DNA of 64,000 nt, taken from positions 1,240,001 through 1,304,000 of the forward strand of contig NZ_CP071868.1 in NCBI RefSeq assembly GCF_017569225.1, written 5' to 3'. Origin of the DNA: Pengzhenrongella sicca. Lineage in GTDB: Bacteria; Actinomycetota; Actinomycetes; Actinomycetales; Cellulomonadaceae. The notes under the pieces are model-generated. The model searched no databases, was not told the DNA's origin, and saw nothing but the letters and a program-made list of their open reading frames with translations. A program made the translations under genes and the position numbers. Every line of letters begins with the position of its first letter. Position 1 is the first letter of the stretch. Below, piece by piece: positions 25,029 to 33,608 of this stretch.

Positions 25029-25070
25029 GCGCTCGTGGAGACTTGTGAGCAGCCACGCGAGGCGGGAGCA

Positions 25071-25139
25071 ATGAGAAGTCCCCAGGCTGGCTTACGCACT
25101 GTTGATGTCGCTCGACGGGTCGGCTGCTCGGTCCAACAC
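25071..25139 (+). pseudogene. Remnant of a MerR-like HTH gene
   Basis: An ATG at 25071 after GGGAGC begins MRSPQAGLRTVDVARRVGCS, which closely resembles the N-terminal helix-turn-helix of actinobacterial MerR regulators. Similarity is lost after about 25 residues (VQHVQRL), and the frame runs out into sequence next to the tRNA gene. It looks like the beginning of a regulator cut off at the edge of the accessory region. Confidence 0.4.
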
Positions 25140-25190
25140 GTGCAGCGCCTGTCAAGTTGGCTGTTGACCTGCGAATACATGGACTATTGC

Positions 25191-25264
25191 TGGAGCGGGT
25201 GAGGAGAATCGAACTCCCGTAGCCAGTTTGGAAGACTGGTGCTCTACCATTGAGCTACACCCGC
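25191..25264 (-). tRNA. tRNA-Gly (anticodon TCC), CCA encoded
   Basis: Read on the minus strand, acceptor arms GCGGGTG and CACCCGC pair, the D arm has AGCTCAATGGTAGAGC-like sequence, the anticodon loop is CTTCCAA with anticodon TCC, and the T arm contains GGTTCGA-type loop TTCGATT. Discriminator U is followed by an encoded CCA (25193-25191). Its 3' end points to the accessory region on its left, the orientation expected for an integration target. Confidence 0.95.
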
Positions 25265-25404
25265 ACGGCCCGACCATGGTCGGATCAGCGACCCAAGGTT
25301 AGCCGGTTGCGGGACCGGCGTGTGACATGCCGCGACCGGTTCGGACGGCGGCCGCTGGTTGCCGCATCAGCCCACATGGGTCGGCACTAGACTCACGCCC
25401 TGCA

Positions 25405-25478
25405 CGGGATGTAGCGCAGGTTGGTAGCGCGTCCGCTTTGGGAGCGGAAGGTCGTGGGTTCGAATCCCGCCATCCCGA
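25405..25478 (+). tRNA. tRNA-Pro (anticodon TGG)
   Basis: Acceptor arms CGGGATG and CATCCCG pair exactly. The D loop carries GCAGGTTGGTAGCGC, the anticodon loop CTTTGGGA shows TGG, and the T loop is GTTCGAATC. The discriminator is A and no CCA is encoded. It lies divergently from tRNA-Gly, 140 bases away, and marks the return to core chromosome. Confidence 0.95.
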
Positions 25479-25564
25479 CTCCGTATCTCGTCGATCGTCG
25501 GATGCCCCTGGTGACTCGGGCCCGCGACGCCGCGGGCCGCCCCGACGCCTGCGAGGTACCCCGC

Positions 25565-26608
25565 ATGAGCACCATCCTGTTCACCGTGACGCCGATCTCG
25601 GGTCGCGTTCGCCCGGCCCTACCGATCGCGCGTGAGCTCGCCGCCGCCGGGCACCGCGTGCTCTGGTGCGCGTCGCCCGAGTTTGCCGGCGCGGCCTCCT
25701 TCGAGGCGGAAGTCGTTGCCCACGCCCCTGAGGTCGTCGTCGCGGACGCCGACTCGCCCGCCAGCGTGCTCGCCGCCCGCGCGCACGGCGCCGCGACCGT
25801 TGTCGTCACCGCCTCTTCCCCAGGCCTGCCCCGGGCCGTCGGCCGCTTCCTGCGCCACGGCGCCCGCCGCGGGACCGACGGCGTCGTCGCGGACCGGTTC
25901 CTGGTCGCGAGCATTCCCGAGCTCGACGACCCGCGGAGCGACCTGCCGCCCCACGCTGAGCACATCGGCGCGGTGGCACCCGCCGGCGAGGGCCCGTCGC
26001 GCCGGCCCGCGTGGTGGGCCGACGTCGCCTCGGCGCGCGCGGTCGGCCGCCCGGTCGTCCTCGTGGCGCCCGACGACGGCGCCCCGGGCGCCGCCTCGCT
26101 CGTGCGGTCCGCCGTCCAGGCCCTCGCAGACGACGACGTGCTCGTGCTGGCAGCGGCCGCGGGCTTGCCCGCCGAGCGGCCCGCGAACCTCCGGGTTGCC
26201 GCCGAGCTTCCGCTCGAGGAGGTCGTCGCCGACCTCGACGTGCTCGTCACGACCGGCGGCCTCGGCGCGGCGCAGCTCGCGCTCTCGCACGGCGTCCCCG
26301 TCGTCGTCGCGGGCCGGGGCCCGGACGCGGCCGACGTCGGCGCGCAGGTGGCGCGCGCCGGCGTCGGCGTGTGGCTGCGGGCCGGGCGTCCGACGCCCGC
26401 GCAGGTGGCCACCGCGGTGCACGGCGTGCTGGCCGGGCTCGGCATCCGGCGGCGCGCGGAGGCGATGCCCGCCGCCTTCGCGCGCTATGGCGGTGCGCGC
26501 CGGGCGGCGGAGGTGATCGCCGCGCTAGCCGCCGAGCGGGCGGCGGGCGAGGCCACGCGGGACCGCATCGGCGCCGACCGCGGTTTTGGCGGTGCGGGCG
26601 CCCTGTGA
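25565..26608 (+). CDS. Glycosyltransferase (MGT/UGT-like, GT-B fold)
   Basis: A 347-residue protein starting MSTILFTVTPISGRVRPALP. The N-terminal HxR-like loop (GRVRPALPIARELAAAGHRVLWCASPEFAG) is the acceptor-side motif of macrolide/UDP-glycosyltransferases, and the C-terminal donor-binding region contains LVTTGGLGAAQLALSHGVP followed by GRGPDAADVGAQVARAGVGVWLR, a shortened form of the UGT signature. The protein is shorter than the usual 400 residues because the middle linker is reduced. Acceptor and donor are unknown. It stands between tRNA-Pro and tig. Confidence 0.78.
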   Translation: MSTILFTVTPISGRVRPALPIARELAAAGHRVLWCASPEFAGAASFEAEVVAHAPEVVVADADSPASVLAARAHGAATVVVTASSPGLPRAVGRFLRHGARRGTDGVVADRFLVASIPELDDPRSDLPPHAEHIGAVAPAGEGPSRRPAWWADVASARAVGRPVVLVAPDDGAPGAASLVRSAVQALADDDVLVLAAAAGLPAERPANLRVAAELPLEEVVADLDVLVTTGGLGAAQLALSHGVPVVVAGRGPDAADVGAQVARAGVGVWLRAGRPTPAQVATAVHGVLAGLGIRRRAEAMPAAFARYGGARRAAEVIAALAAERAAGEATRDRIGADRGFGGAGAL

Positions 26609-26765
26609 CGTACCATCGATGGGTTGCGCGCGCGGGTCAACCATGCCCGCTCGCGCCGCTGCGGGCCGCGAGCACGGGTGCAACCTCTCGCCGCACGGCC
26701 CGCGTCACGCGACCTCCGGCCGGCATCCCCGGCTGATCCCGCCCGAGCAGTTGGAGATCATCGAA

Positions 26766-28187
26766 GTGAAGAGCGCTGTCGAGACCGTGGACGCCACCAA
26801 GGTCAAGCTGACCGTCGAGGTGCCGTTCGCCGAGCTCAAGCCGAGCATCGATCACGCCTATGCGCACATCGGGGGCGAGATCAGCGTTCCCGGTTTCCGC
26901 AAGGGCAAGGTTCCGCCGCGCATCGTCGACCAGCGCGTCGGCAAGGCTGCCGTGCTCGAGCACGCGATCAACGACGGGCTGTCCGGCTTCTACAGCGAGG
27001 CCGTCCGCGAGAACAAGCTGCGCCCGCTCGGCCAGCCCGAGATCGAGGTCACGCAGGTCCCCGACCTCACGAGCACTGACAGCGAGCTGCACTTCGTCGC
27101 GCAGGTCGAGGTCCGCCCCGAGATCGAGATCCCGGCGCTCGACACGCTGAACGTCGTCGTCGACGACGTCACGGTCACCGACGAGGACGTCGCGGGTCGC
27201 CTGGACGCGCTCCGCGAGCGCTTCGGCACCCTGGTCGGCGTCGACCGCCCCGCGAACGAGGGCGACTTCGTGGTCCTCGACCTCGAGGCGACCGTCGACG
27301 GCGAGCAGGTCGACAACGTCAGCGGCATCAGCTACCAGATCGGCTCGGGCAACATGCTCGAGGGCCTCGACGAGGCGCTGACCGGCCTGTCGGCGGGGGA
27401 GACCACGTCGTTCACCGCGCCGCTCGCCGGTGGCGAGCACGAGGGCGAGGAGGCGCAGGTCACCGTCACGGCGACCACCGTCAAGCAGCGCGACCTGCCC
27501 GCCGCGGACGACGACTTCGCTCAGCTCGCGAGCGAGTTCGACACCCTCGCCGAGCTCGACGCGGACCTGCGCGAGCAGGCCTCGGCCGCCAAGGCGTCCG
27601 GGCGGGCCGTCCAGGCGCGCGACGCGCTCCTGGAGCAGCTCCTCGCGGCCATCGAGATCCCGGTCCCGGCCGGCGCGATCGAGACCGAGGTCGTGCGCCA
27701 CCTGGAGTCGGAGAACCGCCTCGAGGACGCCGAGCACCGCGTCGAGGTCACGGAGCAGGCCACGACGGCCCTGCGCAACCAGATCCTCCTGGATACCCTG
27801 GCCGAGAGCCTCGAGATCAAGGTCAACCAGAACGAGCTGCTCGAGTACCTCGTCAGCGCCTCGCGCCAGTACGGCATGGACCCGAACACGTTCATCAAGA
27901 CGATCGATGAGCAGGGCCAGGTCCCGGCCATGGTCGCCGAGGTCGCCCGCTCCAAGGCGATCGCCGTCGCGCTGCGCCGCGTGAGCATCGCCGACGCGTC
28001 CGGTTCGGCCGTCGACCTGTCCGAGTACATCGGCTCCGACTCCGACGACGCCGCGACGGACGCGATCCAGGCGAGCATCGACGCGGCCACCGCCGAGGGC
28101 GACGACGAGGCCGTCGTCGCTGGTGACGTCGTCGCGGCGGACGACGCCGACATCGTCTTCGACGACGAGACGCCCGCCAAGGCCTGA
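26766..28187 (+). CDS. tig: Trigger factor, ribosome-associated chaperone/PPIase
   Basis: A 473-residue trigger factor starting at GTG 26766 ([20 protein letters not shown]). The ribosome-docking motif is [17 protein letters not shown] (about residues 44-60). The FKBP-type domain spans about 160-245 ([35 protein letters not shown]), followed by the helical C-terminal chaperone arms and an acidic tail. Its order before clpP1-clpP2-clpX is the conserved bacterial arrangement. A strong hairpin after the stop separates it from the clp genes. Confidence 0.96.
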   Translation: MKSAVETVDATKVKLTVEVPFAELKPSIDHAYAHIGGEISVPGFRKGKVPPRIVDQRVGKAAVLEHAINDGLSGFYSEAVRENKLRPLGQPEIEVTQVPDLTSTDSELHFVAQVEVRPEIEIPALDTLNVVVDDVTVTDEDVAGRLDALRERFGTLVGVDRPANEGDFVVLDLEATVDGEQVDNVSGISYQIGSGNMLEGLDEALTGLSAGETTSFTAPLAGGEHEGEEAQVTVTATTVKQRDLPAADDDFAQLASEFDTLAELDADLREQASAAKASGRAVQARDALLEQLLAAIEIPVPAGAIETEVVRHLESENRLEDAEHRVEVTEQATTALRNQILLDTLAESLEIKVNQNELLEYLVSASRQYGMDPNTFIKTIDEQGQVPAMVAEVARSKAIAVALRRVSIADASGSAVDLSEYIGSDSDDAATDAIQASIDAATAEGDDEAVVAGDVVAADDADIVFDDETPAKA

Positions 28188-28221
28188 CCGGCCGGGGTCA
28201 ACCACCCCTGTCCAGCGTGCT

Positions 28222-28270
28222 GCGCCGTCAGCGAAAACTCCCCCACGGGGGACGTTCTCGCTGACGGCGC
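28222..28270. terminator. Strong hairpin between tig and clpP1 with a ClgR-like box
   Basis: GCGCCGTCAGCGA (28222-28234) and TCGCTGACGGCGC (28258-28270) are perfect 13-bp complements; inside, TCCCCC-AC-GGGGGA forms a second hairpin. It may terminate tig transcripts. The arm TCGCTGACGGCG (28258-28269) also fits the core WCGCYNANRGCG of the ClgR box, the activator of clp genes in actinobacteria, so the element may also serve clpP1 transcription. Confidence 0.6.
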
Positions 28271-28356
28271 GGCGTTATGGTCACTGCACACGCACGGCGG
28301 GCGGACCCCTTCAGGGGACCGGCGGCGGGCACAGTTTTCAGAATGAGGGAGCCTTG

Positions 28357-28980
28357 GTGAACAAGCAGATGCCGATGACTGCGCGGGCCGACGGCGCGGG
28401 CCTGGGACTCAACGACCACATCTTCAACCGGCTCCTCAAGGAGCGCATCATCTGGCTCGGATCCGAGGTTCGCGACGAGAACGCGAACGCGATCTGCGCG
28501 CAGATGCTGCTGCTGGCGGCGGAAGACCCGAACAAGGACATCTTTCTCTACATCAACTCGCCCGGCGGCTCGATCACGGCCGGCATGGCGATCTACGACA
28601 CGATGAAGTTCATCCAGCCCGACGTCGCGACCGTGGCGATGGGCATGGCCGCCTCGATGGGGCAGTTCCTGCTCTCGTCGGGCACCAAGGGCAAGCGTTA
28701 CGCGACCCCGCACGCCCGCGTCATGATGCACCAGCCCTCGGGCGGCATGGGCGGCACGGCCACCGACGTGCGCATCAACGCGCAGCTCATCCTGCACATG
28801 AAGTCGGTCCTCGCCGAGCTGATCGCCGAGCAGACCGGCAAGACCCCGGAGCAGATCGCCGCCGACTCCGACCGCGACCGCTGGTTCACCGCACCCGAGG
28901 CACTCGAGTACGGGTTCGTGGACCACGTCGTCACCCACGCGGGGGCCGTGGCCGGCGGCGGCGGGACGACCGGGTCGTGA
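28357..28980 (+). CDS. clpP1: ATP-dependent Clp protease proteolytic subunit 1
   Basis: A 207-residue ClpP serine protease with catalytic triad Ser100 ([11 protein letters not shown]), His125 ([10 protein letters not shown]) and Asp174 ([13 protein letters not shown]). It degrades unfolded or tagged proteins with ClpX or ClpC in the cytoplasm. Starts with GTG 28357 after GAGGGA. In actinobacteria active particles are ClpP1-ClpP2 hetero-tetradecamers; the second subunit follows 58 bases downstream in the same operon. Confidence 0.96.
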   Translation: MNKQMPMTARADGAGLGLNDHIFNRLLKERIIWLGSEVRDENANAICAQMLLLAAEDPNKDIFLYINSPGGSITAGMAIYDTMKFIQPDVATVAMGMAASMGQFLLSSGTKGKRYATPHARVMMHQPSGGMGGTATDVRINAQLILHMKSVLAELIAEQTGKTPEQIAADSDRDRWFTAPEALEYGFVDHVVTHAGAVAGGGGTTGS

Positions 28981-29038
28981 CCGACCTGACGGTGCTGCCC
29001 GCCGACGTCGCCGCCATGCAACAGAACGAGGAGAACCC

Positions 29039-29734
29039 GTGAGTATCGAGTCGCAGTACATCTCCAGCGCCACCCGCCTCGCCGGCGGGCACGCGCTGCC
29101 CTACGGGGCCCCGACCGGCCGGTACGTGCTGCCTCAGTTCGAGGAGCGCACCGCGTACGGGTTCAAGCGTCAGGACCCCTACACGAAGCTGTTCGAGGAC
29201 CGCATCATCTTCCTCGGCGTGCAGGTCGACGACGCGTCCGCGGACGACGTCATGGCCCAGCTGCTGGTGCTCGAGAGCACCGACCCGGACCGCGACATCA
29301 TCCTGTACATCAACTCGCCCGGCGGCTCGTTCACGGCCATGACGGCGATCTACGACACGATGCAGTACATCAAGCCGCAGATCCAGACCGTCTGCCTCGG
29401 GCAGGCGGCCTCCGCGGCCGCGGTGCTGCTCGGTGCCGGCAGCCCGGGCAAGCGGCTCGCGCTCCCGAACGCGCGGGTGCTCATCCACCAGCCCGCGATG
29501 GAGGGTGGCGGGTACGCGCAGGCGTCCGACATCGAGATCCACGCGAACGAGCTCATCCGGATGCGGGAGTGGCTCGAGGAGACGCTCGCCAAGCACTCGG
29601 GTCGGTCCGTCGACCAGGTGCGCCAGGACATCGAGCGGGACAAGATCCTCACCGCCGCCGAGGCGATGGAGTACGGCTTGGTCGATCAGGTGCTCGCCAG
29701 CCGCAAGGCGTTGACGGTCGCGCTGCCGAGCTGA
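29039..29734 (+). CDS. clpP2: ATP-dependent Clp protease proteolytic subunit 2
   Basis: A 231-residue ClpP with a longer N-terminus than ClpP1. The triad is Ser125 ([11 protein letters not shown]), His150 ([10 protein letters not shown]) and Asp201 ([16 protein letters not shown]). A ribosome site GAGGAG precedes GTG 29039. It forms the second ring of the mixed ClpP1P2 protease that docks ClpX/ClpC. It is followed by a 199-base gap with a complex inverted repeat before clpX. Confidence 0.96.
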   Translation: MSIESQYISSATRLAGGHALPYGAPTGRYVLPQFEERTAYGFKRQDPYTKLFEDRIIFLGVQVDDASADDVMAQLLVLESTDPDRDIILYINSPGGSFTAMTAIYDTMQYIKPQIQTVCLGQAASAAAVLLGAGSPGKRLALPNARVLIHQPAMEGGGYAQASDIEIHANELIRMREWLEETLAKHSGRSVDQVRQDIERDKILTAAEAMEYGLVDQVLASRKALTVALPS

Positions 29735-29742
29735 TGCACGGT

Positions 29743-29827
29743 CACCACCGGCGCTGACCCGGTCGGCGAGCGCACACTGGCGGGACCGCGCCAGAGTGTT
29801 GCGGCTGACAGGGCGGCGCCGGTGGTG
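29743..29827. terminator. Long inverted repeat between clpP2 and clpX
   Basis: CACCACCGGCGC (29743-29754) is perfectly complementary to GCGCCGGTGGTG (29816-29827). Within the 61-base loop, CTGGCG (29777-29782) pairs with CGCCAG (29789-29794). The nested structure could attenuate read-through from clpP2 or protect an mRNA end; there is no T-tract. Confidence 0.5.
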
Positions 29828-29933
29828 TGCAATGGGAAGATCGCGCGCCGCGTCTGTTCGCGGAGGCCGCGGGTAGCAGGCCCATCGCAGATGGGCGCAC
29901 CACCAGGGACGTACCGAGGCAAAGGGGACGGCA

Positions 29934-31217
29934 GTGGCTCGCATCGGAGACGGCGCCGACCTCCTCAAGTGTTCGTTCTGCGGGAAGTCCCAGAAGCAGG
30001 TCAAGAAGCTCATCGCAGGCCCCGGCGTGTACATCTGCGACGAGTGCATCGAGCTGTGCAACGAGATCATCGAGGAAGAGCTCGCCGAGGCCACCGAGGT
30101 CGGCATGGTCGAGCTGCCCAAGCCGAAGGAGATCTTCGACTTCCTCGAGCAGTACGTGATCGGCCAGGAGCCGGCCAAGCGGTCGCTCGCGGTGGCGGTG
30201 TACAACCACTACAAGCGGATCCAGGTGGGCGAGGCGGCGCACGCGCCGGGCGGGACCGACGACGGCGTCGAGATCGCGAAGTCCAACATCCTGCTCATCG
30301 GCCCCACGGGCTGCGGCAAGACGTACCTCGCGCAGACGCTGGCCAAGATGCTGAACGTCCCGTTCGCGATCGCGGACGCGACGGCGCTCACCGAGGCCGG
30401 GTACGTCGGTGAGGACGTCGAGAACATCCTGCTCAAGCTCATCCAGGCCGCTGACTATGACGTCAAGAAGGCCGAGACGGGCATCATCTACATCGACGAG
30501 GTCGACAAGATCGCCCGCAAGAGCGAGAACCCGTCGATCACGCGCGACGTCTCGGGCGAGGGCGTCCAGCAGGCGCTGCTGAAGATCCTCGAGGGGACGA
30601 CGGCGTCGGTCCCGCCGCAGGGCGGCCGCAAGCACCCGCACCAGGAGTTCATCCAGATCGACACGACGAACGTGCTGTTCATCGTCGCCGGCGCGTTCGC
30701 CGGGCTCGACGAGATCATCACCTCCCGCGCCGGCCGGCGCGGCATCGGGTTCGGGGCGTCGCTGCACTCGGCGGACGACCGCGACGTCTTCGGCGAGGTC
30801 ATGCCGGAGGACCTGCTGAAGTTCGGGCTGATCCCCGAGTTCATCGGCCGCGTCCCCGTGATCACGACCGTCTCGCCGCTCGACCGCGAGGCGCTCGTGC
30901 GGATTCTCACCGAGCCGCGCAACGCCCTGATCAAGCAGTACCAGCGCATGTTCCAGATCGACGGTGTCGAGCTTGAGTTCGACGACGCGGCCGTGGCCGC
31001 GATCGCCGACCAGGCGCTGCTGCGCGGCACCGGCGCCCGCGGGCTGCGCGCGATCATGGAGGAAGTGCTCCAGCAGGTCATGTTCGACGTCCCCAGCCGC
31101 GACGACGTCGCGCGCGTGGTCATCTCCCGCGCCGTCGTCCTGGACAACGTTAACCCGACGCTGGTCCCGCGCGAGGCGCCCGTGCCCGCGAAGCGTCCCC
31201 GCGAGAAGAGCGCCTGA
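29934..31217 (+). CDS. clpX: ATP-dependent Clp protease ATP-binding subunit ClpX
   Basis: A 427-residue AAA+ unfoldase. The N-terminal C4 zinc-binding domain reads [10 protein letters not shown] and [10 protein letters not shown]; Walker A is GPTGCGKT, Walker [10 protein letters not shown], and the IGF loop that docks ClpP is RRGIGFGAS. The RIGD-like pore region and sensor sequences are also in place. Starts with GTG 29934 after GGGGACGGCA. It feeds substrates to ClpP1P2. Chorismate mutase starts five bases after its stop, so both share a transcript. Confidence 0.97.
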   Translation: MARIGDGADLLKCSFCGKSQKQVKKLIAGPGVYICDECIELCNEIIEEELAEATEVGMVELPKPKEIFDFLEQYVIGQEPAKRSLAVAVYNHYKRIQVGEAAHAPGGTDDGVEIAKSNILLIGPTGCGKTYLAQTLAKMLNVPFAIADATALTEAGYVGEDVENILLKLIQAADYDVKKAETGIIYIDEVDKIARKSENPSITRDVSGEGVQQALLKILEGTTASVPPQGGRKHPHQEFIQIDTTNVLFIVAGAFAGLDEIITSRAGRRGIGFGASLHSADDRDVFGEVMPEDLLKFGLIPEFIGRVPVITTVSPLDREALVRILTEPRNALIKQYQRMFQIDGVELEFDDAAVAAIADQALLRGTGARGLRAIMEEVLQQVMFDVPSRDDVARVVISRAVVLDNVNPTLVPREAPVPAKRPREKSA

Positions 31218-31221
31218 GCCG

Positions 31222-31524
31222 GTGTCCACCGGACGGCCGCTCCCGCCCGAGCTCACGTCGCTGCGCCAGAGCATCGACAACATCGACGCCGCGCTCGTGC
31301 ACCTGCTCGCCGAGCGGTTCAAGGCCACGCAGCGGGTCGGTCACCTCAAGGCGGCCGAAGGCCTGCCCCCGGCCGACCTCGGCCGGGAGGCGCAGCAGAT
31401 CGAGCGCCTGCGCCGGCTCGCGCAGGACGCGGGCCTCGACCCGGTTTTCGCCGAGAAGTTCCTCGGCTTCATCGTGGAAGAGGTCATCCGCCACCACGAA
31501 GAGATCGCCAGCGCGCGGCCCTGA
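31222..31524 (+). CDS. Chorismate mutase (AroQ type)
   Basis: A 100-residue single-domain AroQ chorismate mutase converting chorismate to prephenate for Phe/Tyr synthesis. Helical signature: [23 protein letters not shown] (start [20 protein letters not shown]), then [16 protein letters not shown] and [19 protein letters not shown]. Actinobacterial AroQ-delta enzymes of this length often need a DAHP-synthase partner for full activity, which may apply. The GTG start five bases after clpX is supported by where the first helix begins. Confidence 0.9.
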   Translation: MSTGRPLPPELTSLRQSIDNIDAALVHLLAERFKATQRVGHLKAAEGLPPADLGREAQQIERLRRLAQDAGLDPVFAEKFLGFIVEEVIRHHEEIASARP

Positions 31525-31533
31525 GCCGACCCG

Positions 31534-33351
31534 TCAGCTCCCCGCCGCGGGGCCTGCCGTGCCGTAGATCGCGTCGACCTGCGCCGCGAAGTCGCGGATG
31601 ACGGCCGCCCGCTTGACCTTCAGCGACGGGGTCAGGTAGCCGTTCGCCTCGGTGAAGTCGAGCGTCAGGACCGAGAGCTTGCGGATGGACTCCGCGCGCG
31701 AGACGGCCTTGTTCGCGCGCTCGGAGGCACGGTCCAGCGCCGCGAGCACGGCGGGGTGGGTCGCCGCCGCGGCGACGTCCATCGGGGGCAGCCCGTGGCT
31801 GCCCAGCCAGCCCGGCAGCATCTCGGCGTCGAGGGTGACCAGGGCCGCGATGAACGGACGCTGATCGCCGACGACGACGACCTGGCTCACCAGCGGGTGC
31901 CCGCGCAGGCGGTCCTCGAGCACGGCGGGGGCGACGTTCTTGCCGCCCGCGGTGACGATGATCTCCTTCTTGCGGCCCGTGATCGTCAGGTAGCCGTCGT
32001 CGTCCAGCGCGCCGAGGTCGCCGGTGCGGAACCAGCCGTCGACGTGCGCCTCTGCGGTGGCCTCGGGGTTGTTGTGGTACCGCGGGGAGACGTGGGCGCC
32101 GGCGGCCCAGATCTCGCCGTCCTCCGCGATGCGCAGCGACGCGCCCGGGAACGGCGGGCCGACGGTGCCGATGCGGGTGGCGCCCGGGCGGTTGACCGCC
32201 GTCGCGGACGTCGTCTCCGTCAGGCCGTAGCCCTCGAGGATGTTCAGCCCGATGCCGCGATAGAAGTGCCCGAGGCGCTCGCCGAGCGGCGCCCCGCCGG
32301 AGACGGCGAACTCGGTCCGGCCGCCCAGGGTCGTGCGGAGCTTGCTGTAGACGAGACGGTCGGCGACCGCGTGCTGCGCCCGCAGGGCGGGGGAGGCGCC
32401 GCCGGCCTGCGTCGCGCGGGAGTAGGTGATCGAGACCTTCGCGGCCCACCGGAACAGCCGCAGCTTCGCCCCGGTGCCAGCCTTCTGCTCGGCCGAGTTG
32501 TAGACCTTCTCGAACACGCGCGGCACGGCGAGCAGGAAGGTGGGCCGGAAGGACTGCAGGTCCGGCAGGAGGTTCTTGGTGTCGGGGGTGTGGCCGAGCA
32601 CCGCGCCGGACGGGATGCAGAGCACCTCGATGAACCGCGCGAAGACGTGCGCGAGCGGCATGAACAGCAGCGTGCGGGAGTGCGGCTGCGCGCACACGTC
32701 GCCGAGTCCGGCGACCCCGTTGCACGTCAGCGACACGAAGTTGCCGTGCGTGAGCTCGACGCCCTTCGGCCGGCCCGTCGTGCCCGAGGTGTAGATGATG
32801 GTGGCCAGGTCGTCCATGCCGGCCATCGAGCTGCGGCGCTCGATCTCGGCGTCGGCGACCCCCGCGCCGCCGGCGACGAGCGCGGAGACCGCGCCCGCGT
32901 CGATGACCAGGACGGAGACCAGCCCGGGCAGGTCGGCGCGCACGCTCTCGACCAGCGCGGCGTGGGCCGGCGTCTCGACCACGATGACGCGGACGTCGGC
33001 GTCGGCGAGGATCCACTGCACCTGCTCGGCCGACGACGTCTCGTAGACGGGGACGCCGACCGCGCCGGCGGCCCAGATCGCGAAGTCGAGGAGCGTCCAC
33101 TCGTACCGGGTGTGCGACATCAGGGCGACGCGGGCGCCGGGGGCGACGCCGAGCGCGACGAGGCCCTTCGCGACGGACGCGACCTCGGCGGCGAAGGCCC
33201 GCGCCGTCACCGGCGTCCACTTCCCGCCCAGGCTCGACTTGCGCTCAACGAGCGTGCCCTCCGGGGCCCGGGCGACCCGCTGCGCGAGCATCCCCGGGAT
33301 GCTCGTGCTCTGGTCGACATCGATCAGGCTCGGTGAGCTGAACTCCAACAT
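31534..33351 (-). CDS. Long-chain fatty-acid-CoA ligase (FadD15-like)
   Basis: A 605-residue AMP-forming acyl-CoA synthetase. The P-loop-like motif is IIYTSGTTGRPKGVELTHGN; other signatures are GYGLTETTSATAVN (A5 region), GWFRTGDLGALDDDGYLTITGRKKEIIVTAGGKNVAP (motifs TGDLG and GRKKEIIVTAGGKNVAP) and the C-terminal LTPSLKVKRAAVIRDF with the catalytic lysine position. It activates long-chain fatty acids for lipid synthesis or degradation. It starts at ATG 33351 (MLEFSSPSLIDVDQST) and converges with chorismate mutase. Confidence 0.93.
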   Translation of the reverse strand: MLEFSSPSLIDVDQSTSIPGMLAQRVARAPEGTLVERKSSLGGKWTPVTARAFAAEVASVAKGLVALGVAPGARVALMSHTRYEWTLLDFAIWAAGAVGVPVYETSSAEQVQWILADADVRVIVVETPAHAALVESVRADLPGLVSVLVIDAGAVSALVAGGAGVADAEIERRSSMAGMDDLATIIYTSGTTGRPKGVELTHGNFVSLTCNGVAGLGDVCAQPHSRTLLFMPLAHVFARFIEVLCIPSGAVLGHTPDTKNLLPDLQSFRPTFLLAVPRVFEKVYNSAEQKAGTGAKLRLFRWAAKVSITYSRATQAGGASPALRAQHAVADRLVYSKLRTTLGGRTEFAVSGGAPLGERLGHFYRGIGLNILEGYGLTETTSATAVNRPGATRIGTVGPPFPGASLRIAEDGEIWAAGAHVSPRYHNNPEATAEAHVDGWFRTGDLGALDDDGYLTITGRKKEIIVTAGGKNVAPAVLEDRLRGHPLVSQVVVVGDQRPFIAALVTLDAEMLPGWLGSHGLPPMDVAAAATHPAVLAALDRASERANKAVSRAESIRKLSVLTLDFTEANGYLTPSLKVKRAAVIRDFAAQVDAIYGTAGPAAGS

Positions 33352-33435
33352 GCGTAGCGCTCCAGGTGATGGGGATTTATCTGCGACCTTATCGGGTCGG
33401 GGCGGGGCGCCCCACCGGCGCACGCGCCAGCCGAA

Positions 33436-33492
33436 GCTCGCCCGGACCTCGCCCGGGCTTCGCCCGGACCTCGCCCGGACCTCGCCCCGACA
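33436..33492. repeat. Short tandem repeat CTCGCCCGGAC
   Basis: An imperfect unit of 11-12 bases, CTCGCCCGGAC, occurs about five times in the 257-base promoter gap between the acyl-CoA ligase and the baeRF gene. Probably slippage-generated; no spacer structure. Confidence 0.6.
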
Positions 33493-33608
33493 TCCCAGCC
33501 CGCGGCCCGGGGGTGGCGCCGGGCCCCCGGGAGGCGGAAGGTGGAGGGGTTCACACCCGGCCGCGCGCGCCGTGGACCGGGTCCGTCTCGATTCCTAAGG
33601 CGCTGCGC

